64,000 nucleotides of DNA, from assembly GCF_002261215.1 (NCBI RefSeq), contig NZ_NEVS01000004.1, positions 2,604,001-2,668,000 on the forward strand, in the 5' to 3' direction. This stretch comes from Bordetella genomosp. 11 (GTDB lineage Bacteria; Pseudomonadota; Gammaproteobacteria; Burkholderiales; Burkholderiaceae_B). Below the pieces are notes generated by a model, which had not been told where the DNA came from, searched no databases, and saw only the letters and a program-made list of their open reading frames with translations. Shown here one piece after another: positions 25,733-35,424 of the stretch. A program made the position numbers and the translations under genes. How positions within the stretch are numbered: position 1 is the first letter of the stretch; each line of letters begins with the position of its first letter.

Positions 25733-26941
25733 CTACGCCACCGGTGCCAGCGCTACCTTCATCCATCCCGGCTGCCGGGTGTCGAAGGCCTTGTAGGCGT
25801 CGATGACCGACGAAAGCGGCTCGCGCTTCGTCAGGATCGCCGCGGGATCCACCCGGCCCGACCGCACCAGCTCGATCAGCAGGGGGATGTACTTGCGGTG
25901 ATTGCAGTTGCCCATGCGCACCGTCAGGTTCTTGTTCATCGCCATCCCGATGGGGAATAGGTTATCGGAGGGCGGATACACGCCGATGATGGCCAGCGTT
26001 CCGGCCTTGGCCAGCGCCTGGACGGCCCAGTCCAAGGCCTGGGCGGGCGCATCTCCAGGGACCCAGTTTTCTCCATGGGGATGCGCATGCGGCGCCAACT
26101 GGCGCGATTGCGCCTCCTTGGCGGCATTCTCGTCCGGCTTGGACGCGGGGCCGTCATGCGGATGGACCGCATCCACCCCCACGGCGTCGATGGCACGATC
26201 CACGCCGATCCCGCCGGTCAGGCGCTTGATGGTCTCGACCGGATCTTCCGCATTGAAGTCTATGGTTTCGGCGCCCTGTGCGCGGGCCATGGCCAGGCGG
26301 TCCGGCACGGCATCGATGGCGAAAATACGCCCGGCGTGCATCAACTTGGCCGACGCAATCGCGAATTGCCCCACCGGCCCGCAACCGAACACCGCCACCG
26401 TGCGGCCGGGTTCGATCTGCGCCAGGTCGGCCCCGAAATATCCCGTGGGGAAAATATCGGAGAGCATGATCGCCTGCTCGTCGTCGATCTCGTCCGGAAG
26501 CTTGAGCAGATTGACGTGCGCGTAGGGGATTCTCGCCTTCTCGGCCTGCAGGCCGTTGAAGCCCCCGGTCTGGTCGGGCCCTCCGTAGAAGGCGGTGCCC
26601 GCGGATTTCCCATGCGGGTTGGCGTTATCGCATTGCGCGTAATAGCCCGCACGGCAATACGAACAATATCCGCAAGCGATCGTGGACGGAATCACGACGC
26701 GGTCGCCCACCTCCAGGTTACGGACGCCGGGGCCGATCTGCTCGACGATGCCCACGCCCTCATGGCCCAGGATCGTCCCCGGCTTCACCCCTTCCATCGT
26801 GCCGCGGATGAAATGCAGGTCGGTGCCGCAAATGGCACTGGCCACCAGCCGGACGATGGCATCGGTTTCTTCTTTCAGCTGAGGATCCGGTACATCGTCC
26901 AGCCTGATGTCCCCGATCCCGTGGAATACGACAGCTTTCAT
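25733..26941 (-). CDS. Zinc-dependent alcohol dehydrogenase (FdhA-like long form)
   Basis: A medium-chain dehydrogenase of 402 aa. Catalytic zinc ligands lie in ICGTDLHFIRG and GHEGVG. The structural-zinc loop CGYCSYCRAGYYAQC has four Cys, and the cofactor motif is FGCGPVGQFA. An insert near VDAVHPHDGPASKPDENAAK to HAHPHGENWVPG is like that of glutathione-independent formaldehyde dehydrogenases. The ATG at 26939-26941 starts the homology (MKAVVFHG); a longer frame has an Arg-rich leader without support. Formaldehyde or another short aldehyde/alcohol is the likely substrate. Confidence 0.85.
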   Translation of the reverse strand: MKAVVFHGIGDIRLDDVPDPQLKEETDAIVRLVASAICGTDLHFIRGTMEGVKPGTILGHEGVGIVEQIGPGVRNLEVGDRVVIPSTIACGYCSYCRAGYYAQCDNANPHGKSAGTAFYGGPDQTGGFNGLQAEKARIPYAHVNLLKLPDEIDDEQAIMLSDIFPTGYFGADLAQIEPGRTVAVFGCGPVGQFAIASAKLMHAGRIFAIDAVPDRLAMARAQGAETIDFNAEDPVETIKRLTGGIGVDRAIDAVGVDAVHPHDGPASKPDENAAKEAQSRQLAPHAHPHGENWVPGDAPAQALDWAVQALAKAGTLAIIGVYPPSDNLFPIGMAMNKNLTVRMGNCNHRKYIPLLIELVRSGRVDPAAILTKREPLSSVIDAYKAFDTRQPGWMKVALAPVA

Positions 26942-27164
26942 GAATGACTCCTTGCGAATGGCGCGGATAGCGCGCGGACGCCGGACGCGGCGCGGGCCGG
27001 CCGGGCGGCGCATCGGCGATGCGGCTGCCGGCTGCCGCAGCAAGCCGCATGCGCGCCACCGTGGAGCATCGCCCGGCAAGCCCGATGGCATAAGACCTGC
27101 TGAACGGCAATGCGGCCACCGCCGTGGCCGCTCGCCGCCCGGCGAGCAAACGCAAGGATCGGAC

Positions 27165-27767
27165 ATGGGAAACGAAATGCAGGACACCGGGGATGCCGCG
27201 CTGCGCATCCTGATGTACTTCATCATGCCGTTGTGGATCGCCGCCGGCGTCGCGGATTACCTTTGCCACCGCCGTACCGATATCGCGCACACGGCCGGGC
27301 CCAAGGAATCGGCGCTTCATCTGCTGATGTTCGCGGAAATCGGCATCCCCCTGCTTGCCTGCCTGTTCCTGCAGGTCAACGCCCTGGTCTTCCTGGTGAT
27401 GATCCTGGCCTTCATCGCGCATGAAGCCACCGCGCTCTGGGACGTGAGCTATGCGAGCCGGCGCCGCCACATCGGGCCGTTCGAACAGCACGTCCACAGC
27501 TTCCTGGAATTGCTGCCGCTGGCGGCGGGCATGCTGGTCGCCGTGCTTCATTGGCCGCAATTCCTCGCGCTGTTCGGGCTGGGGCCCGAGCCGGCGGGCT
27601 GGGACGTACGCTGGAAGGATCCACCGCTTCCCGCGGGGTACGTGGCTTTCGTCCTGCTGGCGGCCGTCGTGCTGGAATTTCTGCCTTATGTCGAGGAGCT
27701 GTGGCGCGGCCTGCGGGCGCGTGGCGCGACGGGAGGCGCACCGCGGAAAACGGAGGCAGACGTCTGA
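27165..27767 (+). CDS. Small multi-pass membrane protein of unknown function
   Basis: A 200-aa protein with about five hydrophobic segments: LMYFIMPLWIAAGVADYL, LLMFAEIGIPLLACLFLQ, LVFLVMILAFIAHEA, LLPLAAGMLVAVLHW and VAFVLLAAVVLEFLPYV. Several His residues (CHRRTDIAHT, HEATALWDV, HVHSFLELLP) sit near the membrane faces and could bind metal or heme. The ATG at 27165 follows AAGGA. It diverges from the alcohol dehydrogenase gene. I do not recognise a named family. Confidence 0.72.
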   Translation: MGNEMQDTGDAALRILMYFIMPLWIAAGVADYLCHRRTDIAHTAGPKESALHLLMFAEIGIPLLACLFLQVNALVFLVMILAFIAHEATALWDVSYASRRRHIGPFEQHVHSFLELLPLAAGMLVAVLHWPQFLALFGLGPEPAGWDVRWKDPPLPAGYVAFVLLAAVVLEFLPYVEELWRGLRARGATGGAPRKTEADV

Positions 27768-27830
27768 CGGGCGCCACGCGCGGCGCCGTTGCGCGTCACG
27801 CGCTTGCGGTGTATTCATATAAATCATATA

Positions 27831-27836
27831 TATAAT
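27831..27836 (+). promoter_or_regulatory. Candidate -10 element before the UTRA regulator
   Basis: A perfect TATAAT lies in a strikingly AT-rich stretch (27812-27839) about 60 nt before the regulator start. A TTGCGG at 27804-27809 is too far away (21 nt) for a normal -35, so the promoter is only partly convincing. Confidence 0.35.
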
Positions 27837-27898
27837 ATCCGCCACGAGCCGGATCCGGACCTCGCCTTACAATTCCGCGCCATCATTCTGGAAGCGAT

Positions 27899-28651
27899 AT
27901 GAATCATCAGCCGTCCTCGGCAGTGCCATTGGGCAGCCCGCTCTACGAACAGGTCAAAAAGGCAATGCTGACCGCGCTGGCTCACGGAGAATGGAAACAG
28001 GGCGAGGCCATTCCGCCAGAAAAAATCCTGGCCGAGCGGTTCGGCGTATCCATCGGCACGCTGCGCAAGGCGGTCGACGAGCTGGCCGCGGAGAATATCC
28101 TCGTGCGCCACCAGGGCCGTGGCACCTACGTCGCGGTCCACACCCGCAATTCGCATTTCTTCAAGTTCTTCCGCATCGTCCGGCAGGACGGCGATAAATC
28201 CTATCCCACCACCGAGCTGACGCGCTTTCGCCGCGTCCGGGCGACGCCGCTGGTGCGGGAAAAACTGGGCCTGCCCGCCGGCGGCCATGTCTTCGAATTC
28301 AATAACGTGCTGTCCCTGCACGGCGATGTCGTGATGTTCGATGAAGTCAGCCTGCCGGAAACGCTGTTTCCCGGCATGACGGAACGCCACCTGCGCGAAC
28401 GGCCGAGCACCTTGTATAGTCTCTACCAGGACATGTTCGGCGTGAATGTCATCGCAACCGATGAACGCCTGCGGACCTGCCGCGCCAGCGCCATCCACGC
28501 GCAGTGGCTGGGCGTTCCGGAGGGCGAACCGCTGCTGCAGATTCGCCGCGTGGCCTATTCCTATCACCGCCAGCCGGTGGAATGGCGCGTTTCCCACGTG
28601 AACACCGAAGCCTACGAATATCTCGGGCAGGAATACACGGGCGGCGCCTGA
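27899..28651 (+). CDS. GntR-family regulator, HutC (UTRA) subgroup
   Basis: A 250-aa regulator with an N-terminal winged helix (YEQVKKAMLTALAHGEW, then ILAERFGVSIGTLRKAVDEL, VRHQGRGTYV) and a C-terminal UTRA ligand-binding domain (RFRRVRATPLVREKLGL, VMFDEVSLPETLFPGM, EPLLQIRRVAYSY). UTRA domains sense small metabolites such as sugars or histidine derivatives. It lies 30 nt before a beta-hydroxyacid dehydrogenase gene, which it probably controls. It is also the nearest HutC-type candidate for the kdgD/garD operators 2-3 kb away. Confidence 0.87.
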   Translation: MNHQPSSAVPLGSPLYEQVKKAMLTALAHGEWKQGEAIPPEKILAERFGVSIGTLRKAVDELAAENILVRHQGRGTYVAVHTRNSHFFKFFRIVRQDGDKSYPTTELTRFRRVRATPLVREKLGLPAGGHVFEFNNVLSLHGDVVMFDEVSLPETLFPGMTERHLRERPSTLYSLYQDMFGVNVIATDERLRTCRASAIHAQWLGVPEGEPLLQIRRVAYSYHRQPVEWRVSHVNTEAYEYLGQEYTGGA

Positions 28652-28681
28652 TCGCCGGCCCTCCTGCTTCGAGGCATCGCC

Positions 28682-29557
28682 ATGCATATCGGATTCATTG
28701 GTCTGGGCAATATGGGCCGCGCGATCGCGGCCAATCTTATCAAGGGCGGACACACGCTGACCGTCTGGAACCGCTCGGCGCAAGCCGCCGCGCCGCTACG
28801 GGAACTTGGCGCGCGCGTGGCCGACAACGCGGCGCAAGCCTGCGAAGCGGACGTCGTGTTCAGCATGCTGGCCGACGACCGGTCCGTCGAACAGGTGTTC
28901 CTGGACGGCGGCGCGCTGTCCCGCATGCGCAAGGGTACCGTCCACGTCAACATGGCGACCATCTCCATCCCGGCGGCGCGCAGGCTGGCCGATGCCCACG
29001 CGGCACAGGGCGTGGGCTATGTCGCCGCGCCCGTGATGGGCAGGCCCGACGCGGCCGCCGCCGCCAAGCTGACGCTGCTGGTCGCGGGCGAAGCCGGCGC
29101 GGTGCGCATCGCCGAACCGCTCTTCGGACTGGTCGGTCACAAGACGGTGATGCTGGGCGATGCGCCGTACACCGCCAACGCCATGAAACTGACGGTGAAT
29201 TTCATCCTGACGAGCGCCGTGGAGGCCTTGGCGGAAGGCGCCGCCCTGGCCAACGCCTACGGCATCGGTACCGGTACGCTGGTCGACCTGCTGACCAGCA
29301 CCATCCTGCCAGGCCCGGTGCACACGGGTTATGGCGCCCTGATGACCAAGGGCAGCTACGAGCCTGCGAGTTTCCGCGCGCGGCTGGGATTGAAGGACGT
29401 GTCCCTGGCGCAGGAAGCCGCGCGGGAGGCGGGTGCCTCCCTACCCTTGGCGGATGTCGTCGCGGCGAGCATGCGCGAGGCCATCGACCAGGGACTGGGC
29501 GACCACGACCTGGCCGTCCTGGGCCAGGTGGCGCTGAATCGCAACAAGCGCCAGTGA
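28682..29557 (+). CDS. Beta-hydroxyacid dehydrogenase (3-hydroxyisobutyrate/tartronate semialdehyde reductase type)
   Basis: A 291-aa NAD(P)-dependent enzyme. The Rossmann motif is IGFIGLGNMG (3-12). The substrate loop VAAPVMGRPDAA and catalytic Lys in ANAMKLTVNFIL fit the family, which includes GarR, MmsB and GLYR. GarR would make sense beside galactarate genes, but this gene is separated from them by a terminator and opposite transcription. The loop differs from classic DAPVSGG of GarR, so the exact substrate is uncertain. It follows the UTRA regulator by 30 nt. Confidence 0.83.
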   Translation: MHIGFIGLGNMGRAIAANLIKGGHTLTVWNRSAQAAAPLRELGARVADNAAQACEADVVFSMLADDRSVEQVFLDGGALSRMRKGTVHVNMATISIPAARRLADAHAAQGVGYVAAPVMGRPDAAAAAKLTLLVAGEAGAVRIAEPLFGLVGHKTVMLGDAPYTANAMKLTVNFILTSAVEALAEGAALANAYGIGTGTLVDLLTSTILPGPVHTGYGALMTKGSYEPASFRARLGLKDVSLAQEAAREAGASLPLADVVAASMREAIDQGLGDHDLAVLGQVALNRNKRQ

Positions 29558-29632
29558 CCCCATGGCCCGGTGATCCAGCGGGTCATAGGTCCCCATCCGG
29601 GCCCCACATTGCCGAAGCCGCGTGCAAAGCAT

Positions 29633-29663
29633 AAGGGCCTGCTTCATGGGAAGCAGGCCCTTT
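29633..29663. terminator. Bidirectional terminator between the dehydrogenase and kdgD
   Basis: AAGGGCCTGCTTC and GAAGCAGGCCCTT form a 13-bp perfect stem with loop ATGG. A short T run follows on each strand. It separates the convergent genes ending at 29557 and 29685. Confidence 0.85.
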
Positions 29664-29684
29664 GCCATAGCCGGCCGATTGCGC

Positions 29685-30599
29685 CTACTGCGGTCCGAGC
29701 TTGCGGATCAGCGCGTCCAGCATGGCGCTTTCCTCTTCCGTCAGGTCCGTCAGCGGCGCGCGCACGGGGCCCGCGTCGCGGCCGACCAGGCGGGCGCCGG
29801 CCTTGACGATGCTGACCGCATAGCCGGCGCGCCGGTTGCGGATCTCCAGATACGGCAGGAAGAATTCATCCAGCAATTTGCCGACCGTGGCGTGATCGTC
29901 GGCGGCGATGGCGCGATAGAACTGCATCGCGGTCTTCGGGATGAAGTTGAATACGGCCGAGGAATACACCGGCACGCCCAGCGCCTTATAGGCCGCCGCA
30001 TAGACTTCGGCGGTGGGCAGGCCGCCCAGGTAGGCGAAACGGTCCCCCATGGCGCGGCGCACGCGCACCATGTTTTCGATATCGCCCACGCCATCCTTGA
30101 AACCGATCAGGTTGGGACAGCGGTCGGCGACGCGGCGCAGATGGTCCGGGCCCAGGCGCGAATTGGCGCGGTTGTACACGATGACGCCGATCTTCAGCGA
30201 CTTGCACACCTGCTCGACGTGTTCGGCGATGCCGTCCGCGCTGGCTTCCGTCAGGTAATGCGGCATCAGCAGGATGCCCTTTGCGCCCAGCCGCTCGGCT
30301 TCCTGCGCGTAGGCGATCGCCGTGCGGGTCGGCCCCCCCGCCCCGGCCAGGATCGGAACCTTGCCAGCGCAGGTATCGACCGCGGTACGGATGACATCCG
30401 CGTATTCGGCGGGCGCCAGGGAAAAGTACTCGCCGGTACCCCCGGCCGCGAACAGCGCGCTGGCGCCATACGGCGCGAGCCATTCCAGGCGCTCGATATA
30501 GGTGCGCGGACGGAAGTCGCCCTGCTCGTCGAAGTCGGTGATGGGGAAGGACAACAGGCCTTCCGAGATGATTTGCTTCAGTTCTAGCGGCGTGGTCAT
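29685..30599 (-). CDS. kdgD: 5-dehydro-4-deoxyglucarate dehydratase
   Basis: KdgD dehydrates and decarboxylates 5-dehydro-4-deoxyglucarate to 2-oxoglutarate semialdehyde in glucarate and galactarate breakdown. The 304-aa product belongs to the dihydrodipicolinate synthase family, with [17 protein letters not shown], the Tyr in VYNRAN and the Schiff-base Lys in [10 protein letters not shown]. The ATG at 30597-30599 fits the homology ([18 protein letters not shown]). It diverges from garD, whose product supplies its substrate. An operator-like site lies 46 nt upstream. A 2-oxoglutarate semialdehyde dehydrogenase is not in the window. Confidence 0.92.
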   Translation of the reverse strand: MTTPLELKQIISEGLLSFPITDFDEQGDFRPRTYIERLEWLAPYGASALFAAGGTGEYFSLAPAEYADVIRTAVDTCAGKVPILAGAGGPTRTAIAYAQEAERLGAKGILLMPHYLTEASADGIAEHVEQVCKSLKIGVIVYNRANSRLGPDHLRRVADRCPNLIGFKDGVGDIENMVRVRRAMGDRFAYLGGLPTAEVYAAAYKALGVPVYSSAVFNFIPKTAMQFYRAIAADDHATVGKLLDEFFLPYLEIRNRRAGYAVSIVKAGARLVGRDAGPVRAPLTDLTEEESAMLDALIRKLGPQ

Positions 30600-30645
30600 T
30601 GTGTGGGCGGTACCGGGGAGTTGCGAGGCAGATCGGATGTCATAC

Positions 30646-30658
30646 GTTATCGTACAAC
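30646..30658. promoter_or_regulatory. Operator-like palindrome facing kdgD
   Basis: GTTATCGTACAAC is an imperfect palindrome whose reverse complement GTTGTACGATAAC matches the garD-side site at 12 of 13 positions. It ends 46 nt before the kdgD start. The motif resembles GntR-family operators (TnGT-n3-ACnA pattern). Confidence 0.6.
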
Positions 30659-30741
30659 ACGCATCCCCGACCTGCCAGCGGTTTTTGGAACAGACGCTTG
30701 TCCGCCGCGGAATCCACTTGGCTGATAAGTTGGCAGAATAC

Positions 30742-30754
30742 GTTGTACGATGAC
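30742..30754. promoter_or_regulatory. Operator-like palindrome facing garD
   Basis: GTTGTACGATGAC matches the kdgD-side site in inverted orientation at 12 of 13 positions and ends 52 nt before the chosen garD ATG. The near-equal spacing suggests one regulator controls both genes. Confidence 0.6.
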
Positions 30755-30806
30755 AAACATCAATCCCATCATCGCACCGCTTAGCCGCCACTTTCACACC
30801 GACGCC

Positions 30807-32360
30807 ATGTCCGAGCCGCGAAATCCTCTCTATATACGCATCCACGACGACGACAATGTCGCGATCGTCGTGAACGACGGCGGCTTGCCCGCGGGCGCCG
30901 CGTTCGCCGATGGACTGGCCCTGCTGGAGGCCATCCCGCAAGGGCACAAGGTCGCGTTGCGCGATCTCGCGGAGGGAGACGCCATCGTGCGCTACGGCGT
31001 CGTGATCGGCTACGCCGCCCAGCCCCTGCCGCGCGGCAGTTGGGTCAACGAACGGGTCACCACCCTGCCGGAGCCGCCCGCGCTGGACCGATTGCCGATC
31101 GCCACGCGCGTCCCGCCCCAGCCCGAACCCCTGGAAGGCTACACCTTCCAGGGTTACCGCAACGCCGACGGCTCGGTGGGCACCCGCAATATCCTGGCCA
31201 TCACCACCACGGTCCAATGCGTGTCCGGCGTCGTCGAACACGCCGTCAAGCGCATCCGCGCCGAACTACTGCCGCGATATCCGAACGTGGATGACGTGGT
31301 GGGGCTGGAACATACCTATGGCTGCGGCGTCGCCATCGACGCGCCGGATGCCGTGATTCCCATCCGCACGCTGCGCAATATCGCGCTCAATCCGAACTTC
31401 GGCGGCACCGCCATGATGGTCAGCCTGGGATGCGAGAAGCTGCAGCCGGACCGCCTGATGCCGCCGGGCAGCATCCCCATCGCGGGCGGCGGCAACCGGG
31501 TCGATACGGTCACCCTGCAGGACGAGGCGCACGTCGGATTCGAATCGATGGTGGCGTCCATCATGCGGACCGCCGAGCGCCACCTGGCCAGGCTGGACGC
31601 GCGACGTCGCGTCGAATGCCCCGTCTCGGATCTGGTGGTGGGCGTGCAATGCGGCGGCAGCGATGCGTTTTCGGGCATCACCGCGAATCCGGCGGTCGGC
31701 TATGCCAGCGACCTGCTGGTACGCGCGGGCGCGACCGTCATGTTCTCGGAGAACACCGAAGTGCGCGACGGGATTGCGCAATTGACCGCGCGCGCGGCCA
31801 CGCCGGAGGTGGCGCAGGCCCTGATCCGCGAGATGGCCTGGTACGACGCCTATCTTGCGCGCGGCAATGCCGATCGCAGCGCGAATACCTCGCCCGGCAA
31901 CAAGAAAGGCGGCCTGTCGAACATTGTCGAGAAAGCCATGGGATCGATCGCGAAATCCGGCCGCTCGGCGATCTCGGGCGTGGTCGCGCCGGGCGAAAAG
32001 CTCGCGTCCAAGGGACTGGTGTACACCGCCACGCCGGCCAGCGACTTCATCTGCGGGACGCTGCAACTGGCGGCCGGCATGAACCTGCACGTATTCACGA
32101 CGGGTCGCGGCACCCCCTATGGACTGGCCGAGGTACCGGTCATCAAGGTAGCGACGCGCAACGACCTGGCGCGCCGCTGGCATGACCTGATGGACGTGAA
32201 CGCCGGCCGCATCGCGACGGGCGAGGCAACAATCGCCGATGTCGGCTGGGAACTGTTCCATACCATGCTGGACGTGGCCAGCGGCCGCAAGAAGAGCCGT
32301 GCCGAGGCACTGCGGCTGCACAATGCGCTGGCCTTGTTCAATCCGGCGCCGGTGACCTGA
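30807..32360 (+). CDS. garD: Galactarate dehydratase
   Basis: GarD removes water from meso-galactarate to give 5-dehydro-4-deoxyglucarate, the substrate of KdgD next door. The 517-aa product has the N-terminal SAF domain ([20 protein letters not shown]) and the UxaA/GarD catalytic body ([56 protein letters not shown]). I chose the ATG at 30807 because family homology starts right after it. An in-frame ATG at 30750 would sit inside the operator-like site. Length agrees with E. coli GarD (about 523 aa). Confidence 0.92.
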   Translation: MSEPRNPLYIRIHDDDNVAIVVNDGGLPAGAAFADGLALLEAIPQGHKVALRDLAEGDAIVRYGVVIGYAAQPLPRGSWVNERVTTLPEPPALDRLPIATRVPPQPEPLEGYTFQGYRNADGSVGTRNILAITTTVQCVSGVVEHAVKRIRAELLPRYPNVDDVVGLEHTYGCGVAIDAPDAVIPIRTLRNIALNPNFGGTAMMVSLGCEKLQPDRLMPPGSIPIAGGGNRVDTVTLQDEAHVGFESMVASIMRTAERHLARLDARRRVECPVSDLVVGVQCGGSDAFSGITANPAVGYASDLLVRAGATVMFSENTEVRDGIAQLTARAATPEVAQALIREMAWYDAYLARGNADRSANTSPGNKKGGLSNIVEKAMGSIAKSGRSAISGVVAPGEKLASKGLVYTATPASDFICGTLQLAAGMNLHVFTTGRGTPYGLAEVPVIKVATRNDLARRWHDLMDVNAGRIATGEATIADVGWELFHTMLDVASGRKKSRAEALRLHNALALFNPAPVT

Positions 32361-32381
32361 GGCGGCGCGGGACGGAACCGC

Positions 32382-33026
32382 CTAAGCCGCGTCGGGCTGG
32401 TTTTCCGGCGCGGCCTGCTCGAAGGCCGGCAAGGCGCGGCAAGCCGCATCGATGCGCGCGATGACCGGCATGGCGGACAAGTCGCAATCCAGCCGCCGCG
32501 CATTGAACAGCTGCGGAACCAGGCAGGCGTCGGCCAGCGTCGGGCTATCGCCATGGCAATACACGCCCGTGTCGGGCGAATCGGCCAGCATATGCTCCAG
32601 CGCGAGCAGGCCGGTTTGCACCCAGTGCCGGTACCAGGCGTCGCGCGCCGCGTCCGGCACATCCAGCTCTTTCTTCAGGTAACGCAGCACGCGCAGATTG
32701 TTCAGCGGATGAATGTCGCAGGAAATTCCCTGCGCCAGGGCACGCACCCGCGCCCGCGCGACCGGCGTGGAAGGCAGTAGCGGCGGCTGCGGGTGGGTTT
32801 CGTCCAGGTATTCGATGATGGCCATCGATTGCGTCAGCACGGCCGAGCCGTCGACCAGCGTCGGCACCATCGCCTGGGGATTCAGCCGCAGGTATTCGGG
32901 CTTGAGCTGCTGGCCGCCGTCCTTGAGCAAATGCACCGGCACATAGTCATACGCCAACCCCTTCAGGTTCAGCGCGATACGCACCCGGTAGGCGGCCGAA
33001 CTGCGGAAGTAACTATATAGCTGCAT
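32382..33026 (-). CDS. maiA: Maleylacetoacetate isomerase (zeta-class glutathione S-transferase)
   Basis: MaiA isomerises maleylacetoacetate to fumarylacetoacetate with glutathione in tyrosine/homogentisate or gentisate breakdown. The 214-aa protein has the zeta-class signature SSAAYRVRIALNLKGL with the active-site Ser pair (residues 9-10), the cis-Pro region MVPTLVDG and a C-terminal helical domain with SPTLADACLVPQ. The usual Cys of SSCS is replaced by Ala. No other tyrosine-degradation gene is nearby; the FAH-family gene at 8574 is distant. A maleylpyruvate isomerase function is possible. Confidence 0.82.
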   Translation of the reverse strand: MQLYSYFRSSAAYRVRIALNLKGLAYDYVPVHLLKDGGQQLKPEYLRLNPQAMVPTLVDGSAVLTQSMAIIEYLDETHPQPPLLPSTPVARARVRALAQGISCDIHPLNNLRVLRYLKKELDVPDAARDAWYRHWVQTGLLALEHMLADSPDTGVYCHGDSPTLADACLVPQLFNARRLDCDLSAMPVIARIDAACRALPAFEQAAPENQPDAA

Positions 33027-33050
33027 GCGGGCTCCTTGGGGGATGGCCGT

Positions 33051-34040
33051 TCAGCGCGGCGGCTGGTCGGATTCGGCGGGCTTGCGCGCCAGTCCCTTGG
33101 GCAGCGGAAACGCCACGTTCTCTTCCAGGCCCGGCATGGTCCTGACCGACACGGCGCCCAGCTCCTTGACGCGATCGATCACCTGGCGCACCAGGATCTC
33201 CGGGGCCGATGCGCCCGCGGTAATGCCGATGCGCTTGCGGCCTTGCAGCCACGAAGGATCGATGGCCTCAGCGCCGTCGACGAGGTAGGCGGTCACGCCC
33301 TTGCGTTCGGCGACTTCGCGCAGCCGGTTGGAGTTCGAACTGTTGGTGCTGCCCACGACCAGCACCAGATCGCATTCCGGCGCCAGCACCTTGACGGCGT
33401 CCTGGCGGTTCTGCGTCGCGTAGCAGATGTCGCTCTTGCGCGGTTCGATGATGGTGGGAAAACGCGAGCGCAGCGCCGCCGCGACTGCCGCCGCGTCGTC
33501 CACCGACAGCGTCGTCTGGGTCACGAAGGCAAGCTGTTCAGGATCGGCGACCCGCAGGGCGTGCACGTCTTCCACCGTCTCGACCAGGTACATGCCGTCC
33601 TTGGACTGCCCCAGCGTACCTTCCACTTCAGGATGTCCCTTGTGGCCGATCATGACGATTTCGCGGCCCGCCGCGCGCATCCGCGCGACTTCCACGTGAA
33701 CCTTGGTCACCAGCGGACACGTGGCGTCGAAGACGCGCAGGCCGCGCTGTTCGGCCTCTGCGCGCACCGCCTTGGATACGCCGTGCGCCGAAAACACCAC
33801 GATCGCGCCGGCGGGGGCGTCGTCCAATTCATCGATGAAGATCGCGCCCTTGCCGCGCAGGTCCGCGACGACGTAGCGGTTGTGGACGATTTCGTGGCGT
33901 ACGTAGATCGGGGCGCCGTGCAGTTCGAGGGCGCGTTCGACGATCTCGATGGCGCGGTCCACGCCAGCGCAAAAGCCGCGCGGCTGGGCCAGCAGGACTT
34001 CGGCCTGCGGAGCCGTCACGGAGGTGGAGGTCGCGGTCAT
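33051..34040 (-). CDS. ispH: 4-hydroxy-3-methylbut-2-enyl diphosphate reductase
   Basis: IspH is the last enzyme of the MEP isoprenoid pathway and makes IPP and DMAPP using a [4Fe-4S] cluster. The 329-aa protein shows the three cluster Cys in [11 protein letters not shown] (Cys24), [11 protein letters not shown] and ICYATQNRQ. It also has the catalytic Glu in EVEGTLGQ and the substrate-binding [11 protein letters not shown]. The start codon overlaps the fkpB stop (TGATG), giving the fkpB-ispH pair seen widely in proteobacteria. It is expected to be essential. Confidence 0.96.
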   Translation of the reverse strand: MTATSTSVTAPQAEVLLAQPRGFCAGVDRAIEIVERALELHGAPIYVRHEIVHNRYVVADLRGKGAIFIDELDDAPAGAIVVFSAHGVSKAVRAEAEQRGLRVFDATCPLVTKVHVEVARMRAAGREIVMIGHKGHPEVEGTLGQSKDGMYLVETVEDVHALRVADPEQLAFVTQTTLSVDDAAAVAAALRSRFPTIIEPRKSDICYATQNRQDAVKVLAPECDLVLVVGSTNSSNSNRLREVAERKGVTAYLVDGAEAIDPSWLQGRKRIGITAGASAPEILVRQVIDRVKELGAVSVRTMPGLEENVAFPLPKGLARKPAESDQPPR

Positions 34041-34504
34041 CAGAGCACCCCGAGAATCTGAACATCCAGCCGCAGCGCCGTGCCCGCCAATGGATGATTG
34101 AAGTCGAACAAGGCGCCGTCATCGTCCAGGGACTTCAGCACGCCCGAATAGCGGCCACCGTTGGGCGCCTGGAATTCCACCAGATCGCCCGGCTCGAAGC
34201 CGGCGTCCGCGCCGGCATGCTCGGCCAGCATGGCGCGGCTGACGCGCTGGATCAGTTCGGGATTGCGATCGCCATAGGCCTGTGCCGGCGGCAGCGTCAC
34301 GCTGAAGCTGCTGCCTTCGGGCTGTTCCAGCAGCGCGGCTTCCATGCCGGGCGCCCACTGGCCCGTTCCCAGTTGCAGCGTGGCGGGACGGCCGGTGAAG
34401 GTATCGGCGAAAACGGATCCTTCGCCCGGCCCGGAGGCAAGGACGATGCGGTAGTGCAGGGTGAGGTAGGAATCCGGACGGACAAAAACGTTCGTGCTGG
34501 GCAT
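34040..34504 (-). CDS. fkpB: FKBP-type peptidyl-prolyl isomerase, SlpA-like
   Basis: This is a cytoplasmic prolyl isomerase and chaperone. The 154-aa product has the split FKBP fold with the inserted flap domain typical of SlpA/Fkp[41 protein letters not shown] and [18 protein letters not shown] at the end. I used the ATG at 34504; an in-frame TTG 12 nt upstream is possible. It is translationally coupled to ispH and may help fold client proteins in the same transcript, though that link is unproven. Confidence 0.9.
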   Translation of the reverse strand: MPSTNVFVRPDSYLTLHYRIVLASGPGEGSVFADTFTGRPATLQLGTGQWAPGMEAALLEQPEGSSFSVTLPPAQAYGDRNPELIQRVSRAMLAEHAGADAGFEPGDLVEFQAPNGGRYSGVLKSLDDDGALFDFNHPLAGTALRLDVQILGVL

Positions 34505-34611
34505 GGCGGTGCTCAAGATATGCCACCGTATCGGGCTGAATCCGCCATTTTAGTCCCAGGCGCGCGGGTGCCTTCGCATTACCCCGCCGCACCATGCCAG
34601 GAGTTGCCCTC

Positions 34612-35292
34612 ATGCCCACGCCCAAGCCATCGGATACGGACACGGAACGCCCCCGCGAACGGCTGCTGCGCCATGGCGCCTGCGTGCTGACCGACGCCGA
34701 GCTGCTGGCCGTCGTGCTGCGCACCGGCACGTCCGGGCGGCCGGTGCTTGCCCTGGCGCACGACGTCCTGGGCCACTTCGGCGGCCTGCGCGGGCTGTTC
34801 CGCGCAGGCGCGGACACGCTGGAACAGGTCCATGGCCTGGGCAGCGCCAAAATCTGCCAATTGCTGAGCGTGCTGGAACTGGCGCGCCGCGCCATGCGCG
34901 AAGACCTGGTGGAAGGCTGCGCGCTGGACCAGCCCAACCGTGTCAAGCAATACTGCGTCGCCCTGCTCGGCCATCACGACATCGAGTACTGCATTGCGCT
35001 CTACCTGGACAACCGCCTGCGGCTGATCGCCACCGGCGAAGTCGCGCGGGGCACGTTGTCCCAGGCTTCGGTCTATCCCCGTGAAGTCGTGCGCGATGCC
35101 CTGCGCCATCACGCCGCCGCGCTGATCCTGGCGCATAACCACCCCTCCGGCCTGGCGATTCCCAGCGACGCCGACGAGCGCCTCACCCGCCACCTCAAGC
35201 AGGCGCTGGCGCTGGTGGATGTACGGCTGCTGGACCACCTGATCATCGCCGGGGGCGCCGCGCTGTCGATGGCGGAACAGGGACGGATGTGA
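34612..35292 (+). CDS. radC: RadC family JAB-domain protein
   Basis: A 226-aa RadC-type protein. An N-terminal helix-hairpin-helix part (RERLLRHGACVLTDAELLAV, VHGLGSAKICQLLSVLELA) precedes a JAB metalloprotease-like domain with the metal motif HNHPSG and SDAD. The original role in DNA repair is doubtful, and the biochemical activity is unknown. The ATG at 34612 has AGGAG at a good distance, which favours it over the ATG at 34594. It diverges from fkpB-ispH. Confidence 0.9.
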   Translation: MPTPKPSDTDTERPRERLLRHGACVLTDAELLAVVLRTGTSGRPVLALAHDVLGHFGGLRGLFRAGADTLEQVHGLGSAKICQLLSVLELARRAMREDLVEGCALDQPNRVKQYCVALLGHHDIEYCIALYLDNRLRLIATGEVARGTLSQASVYPREVVRDALRHHAAALILAHNHPSGLAIPSDADERLTRHLKQALALVDVRLLDHLIIAGGAALSMAEQGRM

Positions 35293-35424
35293 CCCCGGGC
35301 CCAGGGCAAGCCCCTCCAGCCGGCCATACGGCCGAGGCTTGCGAACGGGCGGCGATCGGGCTAGAATGCCGAGTTCTTTCTGGATACGTGGTGGCAGCAC
35401 GAGTCCGAAAGCATGCCTGGCAGG

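Noticed and set aside
27812..27839. AT-rich stretch considered as a replication origin or DNA-unwinding element
   Set aside because: It is under 30 nt, has no DnaA-box cluster and sits at a normal promoter position before a regulator gene.
30750..30806. Upstream ATG of garD at 30750 as the true start
   Set aside because: It lies inside the operator-like motif, has no ribosome site, and family homology begins after the ATG at 30807.
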